Below are positions 13,131-24,896 of a DNA stretch of 64,000 nt, piece after piece. The DNA comes from Physcomitrium patens. Lineage: Eukaryota; Streptophyta; Bryopsida; Funariales; Funariaceae. The notes beneath the pieces are model-generated. The model saw only the letters and a list, made by a program, of their open reading frames with translations. It did no database searches and had not been told where the DNA came from. The stretch's first letter is position 1. Every line of letters starts with the position of its first letter. The DNA is taken from positions 3,153,003 to 3,217,002 of the forward strand of contig NC_037258.1 in assembly GCF_000002425.4 (NCBI RefSeq). The letters are read 5' to 3'. Made by a program: the position numbers and the translations under genes.

Positions 13131-14740
13131 GATACCCAAATCCTTCACTTCTCAGTCCCAAACTCTTCAACCCAACAGTGTCCCCACAGTCCAATCCCCA
13201 AACACACAACCCCACTAACTTACACAAAGCTGAGTGAAAAAAAATCCCTTTAAAAAATATAATAGAAAGAGGAGGATTCTAGATGAAGACGAAGGCAAAC
13301 TCGTGAGTAGTGAGAAAGGGAGGAGGGGTTGACTAGTCATCTTCTGTTCCCCCATCGGTAGCTAATAATTTGCATCGCCGAATGTCGGCCGCAGGATCAA
13401 GCCCACGACTGCGCAATTACTGTGTTAGTTCTGACAAGTGGGGGATGCTGAAGTCAACCGGCGCAGCTGGGATCGGACCCGTTGCCGTTCTCGGACTTAA
13501 TAAAATTTCACATTTTATAACGGAGCCCAGTTGGGTTAATGGGGTGGGGTGGGTCCACTAGATTGGATTTGCTTCATTTGCCACTAGGCTTGCCAGGTAG
13601 GTATTCTTACCGCCGCTGCTGGCAATGATGGTATGGGGGATATGCACTTAAAGTTCGGCGGTGATGGTATTGACGGGGTGGTGGTGGTGGACTAGCTATA
13701 GTGTTGGTGAAGAAGACGACGTTGAGTAGTGGTACAAGGCAGCAGCAGCAGAAGTGGGCTTAGTTGTTGCGAGAGCTTGGACCTCGTGGTTTGTGTTTTT
13801 TTCTTAAGGGTTGTGAGTTTCATTTTGATTTTTTGGGGTGTGTTTCGTGTTGCGTTGCGGAGAATGCCAATAGTGTCGGTAATCGAGTAGTTTTGTTGAA
13901 TGCGTGTTGGAAGGAGGGGCGGTTTTTGCGCTGCGTGTGGTTTGTTTCGGAGGGGCGTTGCTGGCTTTGGCGGAGCGGTCGTTGCCTCTGCTTGGAAGCC
14001 CTGGTGAGCTTTACCTGGACCCAATTCTTAACGTTTGTGGTTTTGTGATTTTGTTTTTTGCCTGTGAAGTTGTATTCGTCTCACCGGTCGGAGATTTGGT
14101 AGATTCATGTGCGTACGATGGAAACTGGCTCTTTCGCGCTGACGTTCTCTGCTTAAACTGTTTGCATTTGAGAATGCATAAAAGGGAGTTGTTATGATCT
14201 AATCTGTTCCCGAGGTCTTTATAATAGAGTTGCGACACTTGCTACCTTAATTCTTTATCTAATTGTCGGTGCCCAGTTTTAGATGGCCCAGCTAATAGTT
14301 AGGATGTGTAATTCTCATTGTAGCAATTAATTCGTTCCTCCCTCTCTGCGACAAAATCTCTCACCACGTTGAGAGGGACTAAGGACTGGTCAACGATGGC
14401 AGATGCTACTCTACGCGATCTAGTGTTGCTCCCTCCTTCGCACACTTGAAGGTTTATCTGACGACAGTCACTAACCATCTCGTGTCGCAGTAAATAAACG
14501 TCGCATTTTCTACCTAGGCCTAACCACATCACTAACGGCCTCCGCTACAAATGGCAGTGCTCTGATCAATTCGTGAATTTGAACTTGTTTGTTCAGGTCG
14601 ACTGACTCCAGAGACCGGAGCTCAATTGATTGAAGAGGACTAGGCTATGACCTTGCCAGGTAGCAGAAGGAACTAATTGTGATTGAAGAGGTATCTAATG
14701 AGGAAATAAATCCGCTGTCTGCGAGGATTTACTCAACACG
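13131..14740 (+). promoter_or_regulatory. upstream region and probable leader of the RGG gene
   Basis: Composition shifts here from AT-rich to GC-richer, with a C-rich stretch (about 13130-13220), a GGT repeat near 13680-13692 and an AGC-rich stretch near 13740. No conserved protein is encoded on either strand. Its position suggests promoter plus 5' UTR of the gene starting at 14741, possibly with a leader intron, but I cannot fix a transcription start or splice sites. The open frames in it are short and mutually overlapping. Confidence 0.35.
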
Positions 14741-16891
14741 ATGGGGATGAAGAACAAGGCACCTGGGCTGTCGACAGCTGAAGCGCTATACCCTCCACCA
14801 CATCGCCAACTTAATGGAAATAATCAAGCTCCCTCTCAAAAAGTTTCTATGGATAAGATGTCATATGCACCCGGGGGTGCCATGCCGGGACTTCAACCTG
14901 ATCAAGCTCTATATCCGCCACAGATGCCACAGCTGGGAGCTGGTGCAGGGCAATATCAGCCAGGAATTGGCAGTCAGTTACCTCCACCTTCTGTTCAGAA
15001 TGGTGCTGCTGGGAACTATCACAATGCGGGTGGTGCTCCTGCTACAAATAACCTCACCCAGCCTGTGACGAAGCCTACTCCAGCCAATGCAGTATTTGGC
15101 AACGGGTATCAAACAACAGGGCAGCAGCAAGCGTACACTCCGCAGCGTCAAAGCGTGAGTGGCGCTCCTGTGAAGAATGCGAATTACCAAGTTCCAGCCG
15201 CTGAAGCTCCAGTGAGATATGGAATGCAGGAGCAGGCCAAGAATCCAGCTTCGGCGCGTCATCAATCTGCCTCATCGCCTGCACCAAAACCTTCTGCAAC
15301 CACTACGAGCTTAACCCGTGCATCGAAACCTCCTACAAGAGCAGTCCCTCAGCGCCAAACTCCTGCACCACAACCTCCTGCAAGCGTAACATCTCAGAGA
15401 CCAACTCCTGCTCGCACACAACGAGCTGAGGATTACGCTCCTACAACTCAGCGTCGGTCTAGCGCAGTAGGAGGGGGTGGCCGAGGAGGTCGAGGTCAAG
15501 GGGCAGGGCGAGGCAGGGGAGGTGGGCGAGGAAGGGGAGTGGGGCGAGGCAGAGGTGGCCGAGGAAGGGGAGCGGGGCGAGGCAGAGGTGGCCGCGGTGG
15601 CCAAAATCAAGGAAACCAAGCACAAAATCAACAAAACGGGCCCAACGATCAGAACGACGAAGACAACTACGATGGCGACAATTACTATGACGACAATTAC
15701 TATGACGACGATGACGGGCTAAATCGTGACATGGGCAGCCTGAATCTTCAAACTTCGGGTGGAAACCAAGACTCCTCCTCTGGCAATGCAGATTACCAAT
15801 TCGAGTACACGCAAAACTCGACGTCCTCTTACAATGTGGATTACGAGTCGAACACACAAGTTGAAGTAACACAGAACACCTCGGTTGAGTATGATTATGA
15901 TGCACAGCATTCGACTTCAGCTAACTACGATGCACAGTTCTCGGCGGAGGCAGGGTATGCAGAGGGAAATGGAGAGGGTGATGGGTACTACTACGACGAG
16001 AACGGGTACCAGTATGCTTTTGACGAGAATGGAGAGTCATACTACACAGGCATGGCGTACGACGAGAATGGAAACGAGTACACTTGGGACGAAAGCGGGA
16101 ATGCTTACTACACTAGCCAAGAAGCCACTGGCGGTGAAGCAGGTTACGCAGAGGGTGATGGGCCCTACTACGACGAGAGCGGATATGAGTATGCGTATGA
16201 TGAGAACGGAGCTCCGTATTACGTCGATTCGTATGATGAGAATGGGAATGCATACGCATATGACGAAAATGGGGATGCTTACTACACAGACCCACAGTAT
16301 GATGGAACGGAAGCTGATCGTGGAGCGGGTACTCGTGAGGCTGCTGAGGGTGGCGAATATTACGCTTATGCTGAAGGTGACGATTATTATGCAAATGCTG
16401 AAGGTGGCGATGACTATGCAAATGCTGAAGGTGGTGAGTATTACGGCGCTGGTGAGGCTGCTGAGGGTGGCGAATATTACGCTTATGCTGAAGGTGACGA
16501 TTATTACGCAAATGCTGAAGGTGGCGATGACTATGCAAATGCTGAAGGTGGTGAGTATTACGGCGCTGGTGAAGGCGGCGATTACTATGCAAACGCCGAA
16601 AGTGGCGAGTATTATGCAAATGCTGAGGGTGGTGAGTATTACAATGGTGGTGAAGGCGGCGAGTATTATGCAAATGCTGAGGGTGGCGAGTATTACGACG
16701 GTGTCGAAGGTGGAGAATACTATGGGGGTGCCGATGGTGAGAATTATTATGACGGCGATGGAGACACTCAGGTTGATGGTGGAGGCGAATCATTCTTTGG
16801 TGGAGGCGAATCATTCTTTGGTGGAGGCGATGCTGGTGGCGGTGATGCCGGAGGAGGATCATTGTTCGACATGGGAAGCTGGTTTGAATGA
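14741..16891 (+). CDS. disordered RGG-box and Tyr/Glu/Gly-repeat protein
   Basis: A single open frame of 716 residues with no folded domain that I recognise. Residues 1-240 are Pro/Gln/Ala-rich, with ALYPP twice. Residues 245-287 are an RGG box built of GRGRGG-type units, as found in RNA-binding proteins. About 300-326 is Asn/Asp/Tyr-rich. About 415-520 carries repeated YDENG-type units (Y-D-E-N-G-x-x-Y), faintly like Tyr-rich octamer repeats. About 533-665 is a run of AEGGEYY units, including an exact 39-residue tandem duplication. The Gly-rich tail has ESFFGGG twice and ends MGSWFE. Such composition fits an RNA-granule or phase-separating protein, but that is inference. The start is the first ATG of the frame. 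Long frames on other strands or phases over this gene are by-products of the repeats. Confidence 0.8.
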   Translation: MGMKNKAPGLSTAEALYPPPHRQLNGNNQAPSQKVSMDKMSYAPGGAMPGLQPDQALYPPQMPQLGAGAGQYQPGIGSQLPPPSVQNGAAGNYHNAGGAPATNNLTQPVTKPTPANAVFGNGYQTTGQQQAYTPQRQSVSGAPVKNANYQVPAAEAPVRYGMQEQAKNPASARHQSASSPAPKPSATTTSLTRASKPPTRAVPQRQTPAPQPPASVTSQRPTPARTQRAEDYAPTTQRRSSAVGGGGRGGRGQGAGRGRGGGRGRGVGRGRGGRGRGAGRGRGGRGGQNQGNQAQNQQNGPNDQNDEDNYDGDNYYDDNYYDDDDGLNRDMGSLNLQTSGGNQDSSSGNADYQFEYTQNSTSSYNVDYESNTQVEVTQNTSVEYDYDAQHSTSANYDAQFSAEAGYAEGNGEGDGYYYDENGYQYAFDENGESYYTGMAYDENGNEYTWDESGNAYYTSQEATGGEAGYAEGDGPYYDESGYEYAYDENGAPYYVDSYDENGNAYAYDENGDAYYTDPQYDGTEADRGAGTREAAEGGEYYAYAEGDDYYANAEGGDDYANAEGGEYYGAGEAAEGGEYYAYAEGDDYYANAEGGDDYANAEGGEYYGAGEGGDYYANAESGEYYANAEGGEYYNGGEGGEYYANAEGGEYYDGVEGGEYYGGADGENYYDGDGDTQVDGGGESFFGGGESFFGGGDAGGGDAGGGSLFDMGSWFE
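16340..16573 (+). repeat. 117-bp tandem duplication inside the RGG gene
   Basis: 16340-16456 is repeated at 16457-16573 with almost no differences, adding 39 residues (534-572 and 573-611) in frame. It lies in the AEGGEYY-repeat region, so it is probably a recent replication-slippage or unequal-exchange expansion. Confidence 0.9.
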
Positions 16892-19045
16892 TCCCAGAAG
16901 AACATGTGTAACATTCCATCCGGACCATGTTTCCAGTTCTGCACTGACCAGGTAAGATCAGCTCTTGTAGTTGATCATGCTTTACGTTTGTGCTAACCCA
17001 CCTCACCATCCTTGCCGGCAAGCTCAGTCTCTTGGCACAATGAAAGCTTGGTAGGCCGTAATGTGGGTGCAATTTTGCTGAGAATCAGTAGACGTGGCCA
17101 TGTTTTTTCTTTCTTTTAGTGATGAGGTGCTGGACTCTCACCATATCACATCAGAGCTGCTCCTTCATTCATTGTGCTGTTTTCCAGAGGAATGCTTATT
17201 CCTCATCGAAATCTTCTGTTGATATAGCTTCTGTTGATAGGAGTTCATGGTTCCATGTATTCATGTAAACAAGGACAAAACCTCTCAGCTTTGAAAGAAA
17301 GTTTAAGAGACGGTGCCTTCAATATCATTGTTTATGAATATTTGAGGGGAAAAAAGAAAAGAAAAGAAAAAATGCTGTGGGTGTAGAGCTAGGAAATAGC
17401 TGTGGTGTGTAGTTGCATGCAGCTGAGAATCACAGGAATTTTGGAAGATGTGAATGAAATAAGACAAATTCCATTACATTGTCGAGTCATTAACCTTTGA
17501 AATTTCTTATGGATATTGTGTTCCTTTGCAAGTGATTACAATCTTTTCTGATAAAATGTAGTATTATATTTATTGTTAGTTGTTTAAAAAGATCCTCAAT
17601 ATTATTGTTGGTATTATAATAATTCATCCGTGGAATGATCGAAAATGAAACATGTTTTCTAAACTTTGTTGATTTTTGAATTTCACTGAAATACAATATC
17701 TGAAGATTCAGCTCTGAAAAGATTTTGTACATCGAACAGATTCCACTGCAAAATGTGTCTATTTCTTCAATAAGACCTGTTATCTAAAGCAAAATTATAT
17801 GACATGACAATTATGACTCGAGTATTTCACGTAAAATAGGAAAAAGGTGCCTACTCAACAGATTTTCGAATTACCAAAACTTTGCATTTTGCACTAATTA
17901 CTGTAAAACAAACAGAAAAAAGCATTTTAGGCAAAGATCTTTGCCTGTAAAAAAAAAAACAAATTCTTGTCTTCAACTCACAAGTCATTTTTAAATTATC
18001 ATTATGGATAAATCTGGATTGAATAAAACGAAGTCACAAAAATACCAAAACAATTGGTAGATGACTGATGTGTTGTTGGCCTTAATTACAAAAATACAAA
18101 TAAAAATTCATATGTTGTAACATCAATGCCATTCTAAAATCGCTTTAAAACTTAAGTTTATTAATGAAAATATTTAATTGTATAGTTTACTAGAATTATG
18201 ATGTTAAAAAATAATTTAACATTTATATGTGATTTATATATTATAGGCATATATTTCAAAATAAAAGTCAAATGAAACAAATGGATATGAGGGAGGTACT
18301 TAAATGAAAAAATTTCAAATAAACTTAAATGAATGTATTTTTCCTTCTTATACAACAAAAGTATAAAATAATAGTTCAACATCTCTCATGCAAACACATT
18401 GATCAGTGGTACATTCAGCATTGTTCAACTGACCTTTAGACACGTGTTGAGCTGCATAATATCCTGAAAACCCTTGAAAAATACAGAGGATACCATGAGG
18501 TTAAAGCAATTGGAATTTACCAACCTATGCCAACTTAGCATTCAATTGTTCAATAATACCAATATATACAATTAACTATGTTTGTTACTCATATTTCAAT
18601 CAAAACTTTCAGTGGAAAAAAAAAAAAAAAAAAAAAAAAAAACGGAACAAAGAAAAAGGAAAGTAAAGAAAAGAAATAAGAAAATCCACCAGAAACAACT
18701 CTTTCTCATTCAAATTGGTATTTTACAATACACAAAACAATCTTTCTTCTGATAAGGTTTTGTCACAAAACTCAGCAATGTGACATTGAAACATCAACAG
18801 CATGCATCAGCACGCATCATCTATCTTTACACTGGCCTTGAAAACTCAGAAAAACACCACATTTAAGGTTGATTAAGACGATGTATAATACAGAACAATG
18901 TCATTGTTTAAATCACACCACAAATAAATGAATATGGGTGTGTATTCACACATACATACTCGCAAGTCAGTGCGTGCCTGCAATTACACACAGATATGAG
19001 TCAGTGAAGGAGAGAGTGTGTGTATATTTATATACTCAGACATGA
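16892..19045. other. 3' flank of the RGG gene and AT-rich intergenic DNA
   Basis: 16892 to about 17480 is probably 3' UTR; it ends with a gaaataagac motif near 17457 that could serve in polyadenylation. Beyond it the DNA is AT-rich with an A run at about 18617-18642. Short frames show no family motif. I see no gene. Confidence 0.5.
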
Positions 19046-20452
19046 GTCAGAGAGTGTGTGTGTGTTGATTTGTGCATGTACTTGTACTTATAATCTGAAA
19101 TTGATGTGATATTTTTGAGTCGTAAAGTACGGCAGTATGACAGTGAAAGTTTGGTGTGCTTTTTGAGAGCGGATCTCGGAGAAAACTGCCACATTTGTGG
19201 ACACAGAAAAATGCCACAACTCAACGACGCATCGTCTCCGCTTCGGGTGCAACCAGACAACAAGTGCAACAGCAGCACTCCACGAAAGCCATATCCTTGT
19301 GAATGGAAACATGGGAGCCAAAGTGTGAATGTAGCTTAATGCCGCGGCATTCGTTCATGGCGTGGATTGCGAACACACCTTTACTCCATTTTGTCATACT
19401 CAAACCACAGTTGATCAGTCTGTTATTTCTATGACACACACTCACTCACTCACTCACTCAAAATTTAGGAGCCCTGCGAAAATCTCAATGACTGGGTTCC
19501 TATTAAGAGCATTTCCACATCAGGCTAAAGACACATTCAAGGGAAACGGTCATCGCATATGTTGTGCGTCGAACTTTCACGAAACCAACAGTCATCGATC
19601 ATAATATACGCTGTGGGACTCGATCATGGATGCAGTTTGGGTTTCAGCTCACGACAATGGTGAATGCAATGGAAGTGACGATCTCCTCAGTGAGAAGATG
19701 TGTATGATAGGTGAAAGCATCGTGTGCTGTGATGAAGCAGGGAGTTGGTTTTGGGCTTGAGGAGGACGTTGTAGCGAAGAGGATTGGTTGTTGCTGCTCA
19801 GGGAGATAGTTCCTTCTGGAAATGGTTTGGTGACGCGGCGATGAGTAGGAGGAGCAGACCCATGAGTTGGGTTAACCGGCGGAGGTTCATAATGTGGACG
19901 TTGAAAGGAGTGGGTTAGGGAAGATTAGGCAGGTGGTTACACAGGACTGGAGATTATGGAAAGCTTTTCCAAGGTAACCATGGTCAGAGGTCCAACATCT
20001 TGTTGATTTGGGATGGCTCGCTTCTGGTGCTATGGCGACACAAGAGCCGAAATGCGGACTGAATCGACGCATTGTCCTCTCGTAAGGTGCTGTAATCAGG
20101 GTTTGAAGTGTAATGGGTAGTAGGCGCAATGCGTCTTTGTGGATCGACAGATGATTCGTGTTGTTAGACCGAATCTGGGCTCCTGATTGCTGAAAGATTT
20201 GGGCAGAGTGTGTTGGCGGTGTAGTGGATTCATGTTTTGCGAATTCTGGCTAGTGTTTTTTTTTTGTAGGATGTAAAAATGGCTACTTTTATGAGTGTTA
20301 ATTTGGCTCGATGTTTTGGTGAATTTTTGACTTGAGCTTAGTACCGAAGCTAGGAAAGGCATATGTGCAAATTGAAAGGGCAATGCAACCACTGCCATGC
20401 CGATTGAATAATCTTTTTAGTTATTTTTTGCCGGACTGTACGAACACCAAGC
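19046..20452 (+). repeat. segmental duplication copy A, upstream part
   Basis: About 1.4 kb lying directly upstream of the F-box exon at 20453 is repeated at 44946-46344 in the same orientation. It begins at gtcagagagtgtg, runs through a cgtaaagtacggcagtatgacag motif, a ctcactcac tract and a ggcaagc-rich part, and ends at the ATG of the F-box-like frame. The copies differ by scattered substitutions and small indels. It presumably carried the promoter and leader of the F-box gene. It has no convincing coding frame itself. Confidence 0.85.
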
Positions 20453-22018
20453 ATGGTGAAGGGGCAAGATCTGATAAACTTGCTGCAGGATGAGACGTTA
20501 GTAGAAATCATGAAATATTTGGACGGAAGGGGTATCGACCGAGATGCTTACTCGTTGGTTTGTAAAAGATGGAGGACGCTGGAGAGTGCATGTCGCCATT
20601 TCTTAACCTTGGACGAGACGGGGCAGTCAGATGCATATTTAGCAAAGTTGGTTCAAAGATTCCCAAACCTGCGACAAGTTTGTGTAGACGAGGGATTACC
20701 TGTTCCTGTACCTATCAACGGCCGGCTCTCACATCGTCAAACGCTTTGTCCTCATATGATGAGGCCATTTCAATGGCCCGCTCTCACATAGTCAAACGCT
20801 TTGTTCTCATATGATGAGGCCATTTCTTGTAAGCCCCATACATCGAATTTGTGTTGCAGTTTACTTCATAATAAGTTATGGTTCCTTCAGGTCAAACATA
20901 ATTCGATTTTAGCCACTTTTGAAGTTTTCTTTATAGCTAATCTCGGATATTGTGACAATTGAGAAACTTCCGAGATTACAATGATATCTAAAGATTTGAG
21001 AATGGTACACTCAGCAACATGCTGGAATCTGATAAAGAAGGTTGCTGATGTTCTTTAACGCCTCGATCTTTACTTTGAACGTTCTTTGTTGAATGTAATC
21101 TTCCTTTCGAGGATTCTGAGGATGAACTATTAGTCGAATGGCTGAATCATTGCGAGTGTTTCTTTGTTGGATATTCGTGGCAAGGTAAAGATGCAGGCAC
21201 GACATTGCCCCGAAAGAGGAGGAGAAGTGGGCACCGCATGGTGATGAATTGTGAAGATGACAGAAACGATAATGGTTTGAGTAATTTTTCAGATATGGGG
21301 CTTCGATTTCTGGCGAAAGGATGCCCAATGTTGAGGGCTATCCCCAAGAGTTCATATTCAATTAGTTTACTTGACTCATTTATGTCATTGGATGCTGATT
21401 TAGCAGAATAGGAGAGGGTGCGTTAATTGCAATAGGTCAAGGATGTCACCAACTGCGGTTGCTAAATGTGAGTAGGTGCCATCAAGTGGGTGATGTGGAA
21501 TTAAGCAACATTGCTCAAGGATGCCTTCCTTTCATGCATGTTGACGTTAGTGTTTGTCAGGTACGTCTACTATTGGACTTGAATACATCACGGCTTGATA
21601 ATGTTTCTTGAATTCCCAATTGTCACAATAGAATATACAGGAATAATGTTTGACGTTATTATCATCCCCATGATTTCCTGAAATGCATTGAAACCTTGAA
21701 ATGGTGCCTCCTGTGGTACAGAATGTAGGAGATACAAACCTTGCAACTTTGGGAACGGGTTGCCCTCTTCTTAAGGAGGTCATTTATTCACACTGCCGAA
21801 AAATAAGTGAAGTAGGCTTAGGCCAATTGGTGTCAAAGTGCCAAACTATAGAATCATCTCATATGGTGTACTGTTCGTGTGTAACCTCAACTGACATAGC
21901 GACAATGTCTGCCTGTTGTAATTCACTCAATAAGGTTGTGGTTGAGAAGTGAAAAATTATCGATCGCACCCAAAGAAGACATTCTACCATCTTAATAGAG
22001 CTCTGCACAGATCTATGA
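20453..22018 (+). pseudogene. FBL4-type F-box/LRR pseudogene, copy A (ends kept, middle lost)
   Basis: The first frame (20453 to about 20715) encodes an F-box: DLINLLQDETLVEIMKYL, then RDAYSLVCKRWRTLE, as at the start of plant FBL4-type F-box/LRR proteins, which act as substrate receptors of SCF ubiquitin ligases. A second piece from 21197 encodes a basic stretch and one LRR (DMGLRFLAKGCP). After about 21335 the central LRRs are missing. C-terminal LRRs resume at about 21408-21560 (ALIAIGQGC) and 21722-22018 (LLKEVIYSHC, HMVYC). Near the end a TGA at 21950-21952 stands where the family has Trp; after it the usual C-terminal tail can still be read to a stop at 22016-22018. The deletion, this nonsense codon and a 55-bp duplication after the F-box exon make it a pseudogene. 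Family assignment is from memory but matches in order and spacing. Confidence 0.8.
20720..20829 (+). repeat. 55-bp tandem duplication after the F-box exon
   Basis: 20720-20774 is followed by a near-identical second copy at 20775-20829; both contain the tctcacat.gtcaaacgc motif. It lies at the end of the F-box frame and falls where exon 1 or the following intron should be. Confidence 0.85.
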
Positions 22019-22224
22019 CTAATTTTACATTTCTATTAATAGTAATAACTACTGCACTTAGGTCAAAAGAAGGCTTCACCACTGCAAGAGAAACCTCAAT
22101 AATGTAGGAGAGATGGTAAGTTTTATCAAGCTCAAGTACGACACCTTTTTACAAAACAAACGTATTCTTCAATTTTGACATAGCTAGTATAAAAGCATTT
22201 AATCTTCGTGTGCCCTCCCATCGC

Positions 22225-22857
22225 TTCGAATTGCTCGAATCTGCGCTTACATACATGACGCATGCAAACAACGTGACATCTCTGTGCCGCACGCAAACAA
22301 GGTGACACCTCTTTGCCGCACGCAAACAACGTGAGAGCGAGGAGCCGCGGATGTTAGGTGATCCTGTGGTTTTCTATTTTTTTTGGTTCCGAGATTGTTA
22401 TGATGGCTTTCTGTATTTCGAGTGTGGTGCTCGAGGTGATGCCCGGAAGCCAGACAATAGGGTTGATCGTAAGCTCATGTTTGGTGTATCTTATGCAAGC
22501 GCGTGAACAATCAAGAGGTTTTGGGTTTTTTTAAGAAGATTGAATATTGTAGATACTAGAAGTGATGATGTTAATCTAGCGGAAGTCCGAATCTTTTGCT
22601 ATTGACTTGGGCTGTCTGGCATTCTTGCGTTGTTGTGTACTCAGGACTTGTTTGTCTGCTTGTTAATTTTGTGATTCCGGCTTCAAGGATGAGGATTGGA
22701 AGAAGATGACGGCGCATTGAACAGCGTATCACAATTGTATCCTGGCTAGACTTGTGCGCAATCGAATTGCGAGGTAGGAGCGGATCTGAATGATGTATAG
22801 GACGGAAGACTTCTATAACCTGGAATATGGTGAGATCATCTTCAAACTTGTTCATCT
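22225..22857 (+). repeat. direct repeat, copy 1
   Basis: This segment is repeated at 24428-24896. Shared landmarks are caaacaacgtgagagcgag, ttccgagattgtt, gtgctcgaggtgatg, acaatagggttgatcg and ttgaatattgtagata. Copy 1 has about 150 bases more than copy 2 in its second half. I do not recognise a product. The stretch between the copies holds a different dispersed repeat. Confidence 0.8.
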
Positions 22858-23059
22858 ACGAAGATTCTTAGTCCATTTTGAGGATTGAGCTTTCTTTGAC
22901 TCACAGTTGCAATCTCTCTGTGTCATATGTCTTGAAAGACTAAATGTGCTCAACCTGTTTGTGTCATATATTTTGAATGACTCAGTGTTCTCAACAGAAG
23001 ATCTGACCTGGGGCTCTTCCACTGCAGGTAATATTGAACTTTAGTCGGAGATTACATTA

Positions 23060-23393
23060 CACTTGCAATGCTCTTGATTGAACTGTCAACAGAACATCGT
23101 ACTCAGATTTGGTAACCTCCTGACGAGCTTCACCGGGGCTTGTTATCAGAGTCAACGCACCAGCTTCCCCGAGATAATAAATTTCTCCGGTGTCCCCGAT
23201 CAATCACAACAAGAAGGATGACACGGGATCGACTGCAGGAATCTCTTTCGTAAGAGCAAAGTGTCACGAATATCCGAGATAAGTAGCAAAAAACAGCACT
23301 TTCACCTTTGAAGAGGAACACCTGAAGCATAACTGCGGTTGTCCGAACCAACCAATGAGTAGAAGCTTCCATTCACTTGTAACACGTTCTGGA
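23060..23393 (+). repeat. dispersed repeat, copy 1
   Basis: This segment matches 42362-42690 in the same orientation. Shared landmarks are acttgcaatgctctt, attgaactgtca, gggcttgttat, gagataa, aagaaggatgacac and ggttgtc. Divergence is considerable, and copy 2 is more AT-rich. No product is recognised. Together with the F-box duplication it links the 19-24 kb and 42-48 kb regions. Confidence 0.75.
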
Positions 23394-24427
23394 AGACCAC
23401 GTCTTTCACCATCGACCACAAGTCCAGTTTGGAACGACACTTATCAGATAACGTCGTCCTGGGCAAGCATGTGATAGACAGAAGAACGAGGAAAGGCGAT
23501 CCTGGATACTAGTTTTTTTTCTGTTTTATACTTTCTTCTCGTGTTTTTTTCCGCTTCTATCTCACCATCTTCTATTTCATGCAGTTGGTCACCGAAGCCG
23601 GGCGAATCTTTTGTCTTGTTTTTTTTTTTTTTTTTTTTTTTATCTTACTTCTGATAACAATGTCGAGTAGATATTGTAAGCCCTGTGTGCGTGTGTGTGT
23701 AGTGCTGAAAACACCATTGTTTGTTAGTAGGTTCAGTATTGGGTCACCTCGGATTTGCTTGAACTAGTCTCTTGCATTCATTGTTGAATTTTGAATTTGG
23801 AGGTGGAAATCGTCGTGTTGGAGCCTCGCCAACTTTGCTTTCGGACGACCTCAGAATCAGTCAAATTGGAGTTAGAACGAAACTTTTTGGCAACAATTGA
23901 AGTGGTAAACTGGCCCTTCGCACCTTGGATTACCCAACCAACTTATGAGAGAAGCAATGATGAACTGTGAAATATTGGATTGTTACAAATACTGGTGTTG
24001 TTAAACTTCAGCAACAAGCGAAGGATTGTTCCAGCAGTTGGTGTCGTAGTCTAAGGTGAGAAAGCGCGTTACTATCCATTTTTTGCATAAATTCCGTTAT
24101 CCCGATTGGTTTTACCAGTTACTATACGTCACATAATCTGGTTTATTTTTAGAACTAGTTCAGTCAAGAATGTAGTCGTGATACATTTCACATTTGAGTG
24201 AACTATTGTAAATTATCTTCATTTATACTTAATTTGGATGTTTGTCTTTGGTACACAGTTGTTTGTTAGTAGGCTGATTCTCGTCCCTTGGATGATACAA
24301 CCCATCAGTGTTGTGTTCATTGTGTCCAGGGTATCAAGCAATCCTTACAGCTTCGCCCCCTGCGTCCCCTTGTACACTTCCCTCCGCCCTCTCGCAGCAA
24401 AACCCTCGCTGCAGTGTGCTGTCTTCT
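23394..24427. other. intergenic region without a supported gene
   Basis: Moderate GC, with a T run at about 23621-23641. The short motif ttgtttgttagtag occurs near 23718 and 24258. Open frames are short on both strands and match nothing I know. Confidence 0.5.
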
Positions 24428-24896
24428 CGCTTTGAATTGCTTGAATCTGCGCTAAAATACATGACGCCGTGACAACTTTGTGCCGCATGCAAACAACGTG
24501 AGAGCGAGGAGCCATGGATGGTAGGTAGTGATGTGGATTTGTTTTCGGTTCCGAGATTGTTGGGTTGGCTTTCTGTGTGTTTCGAGTATGGTGCTCGAGG
24601 TGATGCTCGGAAGGCAGACAATAGGGTTGATCGTAAGCTCATGTTTGGTGTATCCAATGCAAGCCCGTGAACGATTGAGAGGTTTTGGGTTTTTTCAAGA
24701 AGATTGAATATTGTAGATATTGTAAGTTATGATGTTAGTCTAGGGGAAGTCTGATTGGCAAGAAGAGGACTTTGCATTGAACAACATATCACAATTGTAT
24801 CTTGGCTAGGCTTGTGTGCCATCGGAATGTGAGATGGGAGTGCTTTAAAGGACGGAAGAGTTCTTCAAGTTGGAGTATGGTGAGAACATCTTCAAA
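24428..24896 (+). repeat. direct repeat, copy 2
   Basis: Shorter copy of 22225-22857. From about 24517 it has an uninterrupted plus-strand frame of some 50 codons that is broken in copy 1, but I do not recognise it and it may be chance. Confidence 0.8.

Noticed and set aside
13692-14238. Overlapping frames on both strands near 13.7-14.2 kb
   Set aside because: Short, mutually overlapping and without motifs; more likely leader or promoter sequence of the gene at 14741.
15885-17072. Frames of 356 codons (+) and 319 codons (-) over the RGG gene
   Set aside because: They are Met- or His-rich shadows of the GAA/GGT/TAT codon repeats of the 716-residue frame.
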